64,000 nucleotides of DNA from Trema orientale (Eukaryota > Streptophyta > Magnoliopsida > Rosales > Cannabaceae), in NCBI GenBank assembly GCA_002914845.1, contig JXTC01000004.1, forward strand, positions 1,884,427 to 1,948,426, given 5' to 3'. Shown here one piece after another: positions 60,941 through 64,000 of the stretch. Under the pieces are notes generated by a model. That model searched no databases. It worked only from the letters and a program-made list of their open reading frames with translations, and was not told the DNA's origin. The stretch's first letter is position 1. Each line of letters begins with the position of its first letter. The position numbers and the translations under genes were made by a program.

Positions 60941-61613
60941 ATATATATATATATATATTTCATGAATATAATTTTCTGTTCTCAAGTTACATAATAAAAG
61001 ATGGATAGGCTAGTTAATTTGAAATTTAAGTGCTAATACAGTTTGGATGCTCTATTNAATATATATATATACATATATATTCTCAATACCAAACGGTTGT
61101 CATATTTTTTTTTTCACAAAATAAATATGATATTTAGAATCAAACAAATAAAATGAAGATCATGAGATAGTTAGTAATTGTTATTTTTATCAAAAATTGA
61201 TATCTTACTGAAAAATATTATATAGTTTACTTGCTTTTGCCATTGTGATTAATACTGTTGAGAGAGTATTTCTAGTATGAATATTATGAAAAGTCGATTA
61301 CACAATAAAATGTGAGATAATGGATAAATAATAATTTGGTTATATATATTGAGAAAGTTTTCTTTTTTTTTTTTTTTGTAATGAAATTGACAATGAGGTT
61401 ATCATAGAATATTTTCAAAATATGAAAAATCGCATGTGACAATTGTAATTTATTAATCAAAATTTTATATTAATTTACTACTAAATAATTAAACTTCTTG
61501 TTCATTATATGATTGGGTTATTGCTTTTTATATGATTGTGTTTCTTAAAAATTTATACTTATTATGCCCCAACTTAGATCCCCCAACTTAGATCCGTCAC
61601 TGTATATGTACAT

Positions 61614-61852
61614 GGTTGTCAATCCAGTAGGTATTTTTTTTTTAACCTGTTTATAGGTATTTTATTTCTAGCCATTGGATCATTATAACAGTGATCCAAT
61701 GACTATAATGATATGTATGAAAAGACGTACATTATTAATGATATTTCTCTCTTATTTTTTACTATAAGAAAAAAGTGCATAATAAATTTTAATTGGCCAA
61801 AACGATACTTATGTATAAGTTAAAAAAAAAAATACCTACTGGATTGGTGCCC
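61614..61852. mobile_element. MITE family 2, copy 4 (about 239 bp)
   Basis: Left end ggttgtcaatccagtaggta, right end acctactggattggtgccc, same orientation as copy 2. The interior shares atgaaaagacgtacattatt and ttggatcattataacagtg. One termini pair is well preserved, suggesting relatively recent movement. Confidence 0.78.
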
Positions 61853-62321
61853 TACATATACATACGTATAGACGATTTGGTGCTTAAACTTTTAAGTTTT
61901 GCTTATCCCAAAATTGATGAAGACAATGAAATTTCAAATTTTGTATTGGCATTTTTAGGCAATGAAGACGTAAATTATACAAAAAATATTGAAAGGGAAA
62001 AATTCTTCAACGTCGCATTAGAAAGCATGTTAAGATTATTGTAGAAATAGAATTGATCTAGACAAGCCGGTAAAAAGTATCATCCAAGCTTATTATATAG
62101 ATATTATAGAGAAAACTTCTAAGCTTGAATACTATAATTAAAATCTTAACTTGTTCATACACTCATATGCAATTTATACATCTAGTAACAACAGAAGTAC
62201 CTGCCTTTCCCTTTTTTTTTCTTTTTCTTGTGGGATCTCTGATTAAATTTATTCGTAGATTCATCCATTCACCAGGTTCAACTTTTGTTTAGTAGGGGCT
62301 AAAGTTCAATCATTTTCGATT

Positions 62322-64000
62322 TTAACTGGTACATCTCCGTTTTGCTTGCTTGCTTGCACCACCTTTTGAAGATTCACCACCTGAACACAAAGAAGCTGAG
62401 GGGTTTTAGTAAGTAGTAACTAAGCAAATTTCAAGAGTCACATTAACTGAACTCAGTACATCAAAGTTTAACACATGTCATAAACTAACCACGAGTCCTT
62501 CGGCGATATGCATCATCTGCAACTCGGACAATGGAAACTTCAAACGAAATTTTAGGTACATTAATAAGCTTGAAAATGCAGACGTCGCCAACTTCCACAT
62601 TATTGTCCACAACAAAACTTTTCCAACCATCGTAGATTTGAGCCACACATTTACCAACTTTTAGGCTCTTAAATCTGAAGTGGGCAGACCAAGATCTACC
62701 CTCTGGAACTGAAAGAACAATGTCACCTTTCTTCTTAATGTATTTCTTAATGTATATCTTAGCAAAGTGTACTGGTACGTTCTGCCAAAAAAGACAAATT
62801 TAAGTACCACCTTCTGCTCAAACAATAAAATGTTCCTGCAGTTTGGAGTAAATAACAGATACTTTGACAGAGAAGCTTACCAAACAATTTGAGTCACGGT
62901 ATGATGACGATATCACAATCTTGAAGAAAGGTTTGTCAGATTCAAAAGGAGCTCTTTCAGGAATACTTGATTTTTCAATGAAATTTAACCTTTTTTTATT
63001 CCTAGTCTTCCAATGGGTAGGTATGCATGCAGTTGCTTGTTTTTCAGGTAAACTTTTGGGAGAGATAAGCGTGCTAGTTTCACCATTTAAGGTGCCACCA
63101 GACTTAGTTTCATTCATCAGTCTTTGTTCTAGCTCCACATGTTTTGCTCCACCTTTATGAGCTGACAATATACACAAGAATGAAAAGAATAATGGGAAAA
63201 AAGAGAAGACGATTATGTTTGAGTACATCAAAGCTGAAAACATGTTTTAGTAACAAAGAACATTACAAGAGTCACATAAACTGAACTAATTACATCAACG
63301 TTGTTCACATTCATATCTAACCTTGAGACCACTGGCCACATTCATATTCATCAAAGCGCACAATGGAAACTTCAAATGAAATTTTAGTTCCATCAAGAAG
63401 CTTGAAAATGCAGATGTCGCCAACTTCTAAACTGTTGTCATTCGCAAATTCATGCCAACCATTGCAGAGTCTAGCTGCCCAATTCAAAGGTCTAATTCTG
63501 AATTCGGCAAACCAAGAGCTACAATTTGGTACAGAAAGCACAACATCGCCTTGATTCTTAATGTATCTCGCAGCAAAGTCTAATGGTACAAGCTGCTCAA
63601 AAAACATGAGGAAATTAATTACACGTTTCTACCCTGCCAGTGAGGAGCAAATAGCAGGTCATTTACTGAGAAGCTTACAAGATGATCAGTTTTAGGACCA
63701 ACATATGATGGTTCCATAAGAGCCTTGAAGAAAGGTTTTTCAGATTCAAAGGGAACTCTTTCAAGAATTCTAGCTACTTCAATGGAAGTCAAGCGATGTT
63801 CTAGAATTGCTCCAAACTCAAGAGCTTACAACAAATAAAATAAAGAAATGTATAAGGGGTAAAAGAGAAAAACTGTGTATTCATGAGGGAGAATGGAGCA
63901 GAGTAAGAGAATCCTTATTTACCCGGGGATATGGGGGTTTCTGAATTTCCATCAGCACGGAAAATTACAACTTCAAACACAGTCTTTACATCCTCCAGCA
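62322..64000 (-). CDS. B3 gene 10, REM/VRN1-like protein, 5'-partial, at least three B3 domains
   Basis: Exons visible: beyond 64000 to 63923 (end of a B3 domain, VFEVVIFRADGNSETPISPG), 63824-63679, 63592-63322, 63161-62881, 62781-62490 and 62380-62322. The second and third code one B3 domain (PFESEKPFFKALMEPSYV, VPLDFAARYIKNQGDVVL, EFANDNSLEVGDICIFKLL). The next two code another (PFFKIVISSSYRDSN, NVPVHFAKIYIKKY, GWKSFVVDNNVEVGDVCIF). With an N-terminal B3 expected outside the window, the full protein could have four. The linker ALEFGAILEHRLTS pairs it with gene 2. An expanded gcttgcttgcttgc tract in the last exon shifts the frame, so the tail ends RRCTS instead of the usual VKIE(N/T)D form and the last exon is 59 nt. 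All other phases agree. Confidence 0.82.

Overview
The window is nuclear DNA from a flowering plant, most likely a eudicot. It is AT-rich, its genes have GT-AG introns, and it carries Copia, hAT and MITE-type elements. I cannot name the species. Its backbone is a tandem, one-direction (minus-strand) array of B3-domain genes of the REM/VRN1-like type. I count ten gene copies plus one orphan first exon. They share one exon grammar: exon 1 (about 105 nt) and exon 2 (often 436 nt) make B3 domain 1. Later pairs of a short linker exon and a 265-292 nt exon each make another B3 domain. Most three-domain genes end in a 68-nt exon. Recurring exon lengths and splice phases let exons be placed closely without transcript data.

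Layout, left to right: 1-2156 B3 gene 1 (3' end outside the window); 3681-6561 gene 2 (three B3 domains, intact); 7.0-12.9 kb transposons, a solo LTR containing a 644-base assembly gap, and a motif array; 13083-15798 gene 3 (intact); 17934-19024 a truncated two-domain copy; 19403-22139 gene 4 (pseudogene); 25464-27209 gene 5 (intact two-domain, closest in layout to VRN1); 28324-30258 gene 6 (pseudogene); 30.9-33.6 kb MITE and LTR-like debris with a GC-rich island; 34213-37879 gene 7 (intact, 812-bp element in an intron); about 40.4 kb an orphan exon 1; 41621-43938 gene 8 (pseudogene); 46796-49677 gene 9 (intact); 50546-55446 a Copia retrotransposon with an internal inversion; 57.1-59.2 kb a decayed hAT transposase gene; 59.4-61.9 kb four copies of one MITE family; 62322-64000 gene 10 (5' end outside the window).

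The array seems to have grown by tandem duplication followed by decay. A two-gene block (three-domain plus two-domain gene) was duplicated, and opposite members then failed in the two copies. The motif AAACGACA recurs as arrays beyond the 3' ends of several copies, while the same 8-mer in the opposite orientation occurs once upstream of most copies. Upstream regions fall into a CACGTG group and a GGCGGGA group. By family knowledge the products should be nuclear DNA-binding proteins; their targets and biological role cannot be read from the sequence.
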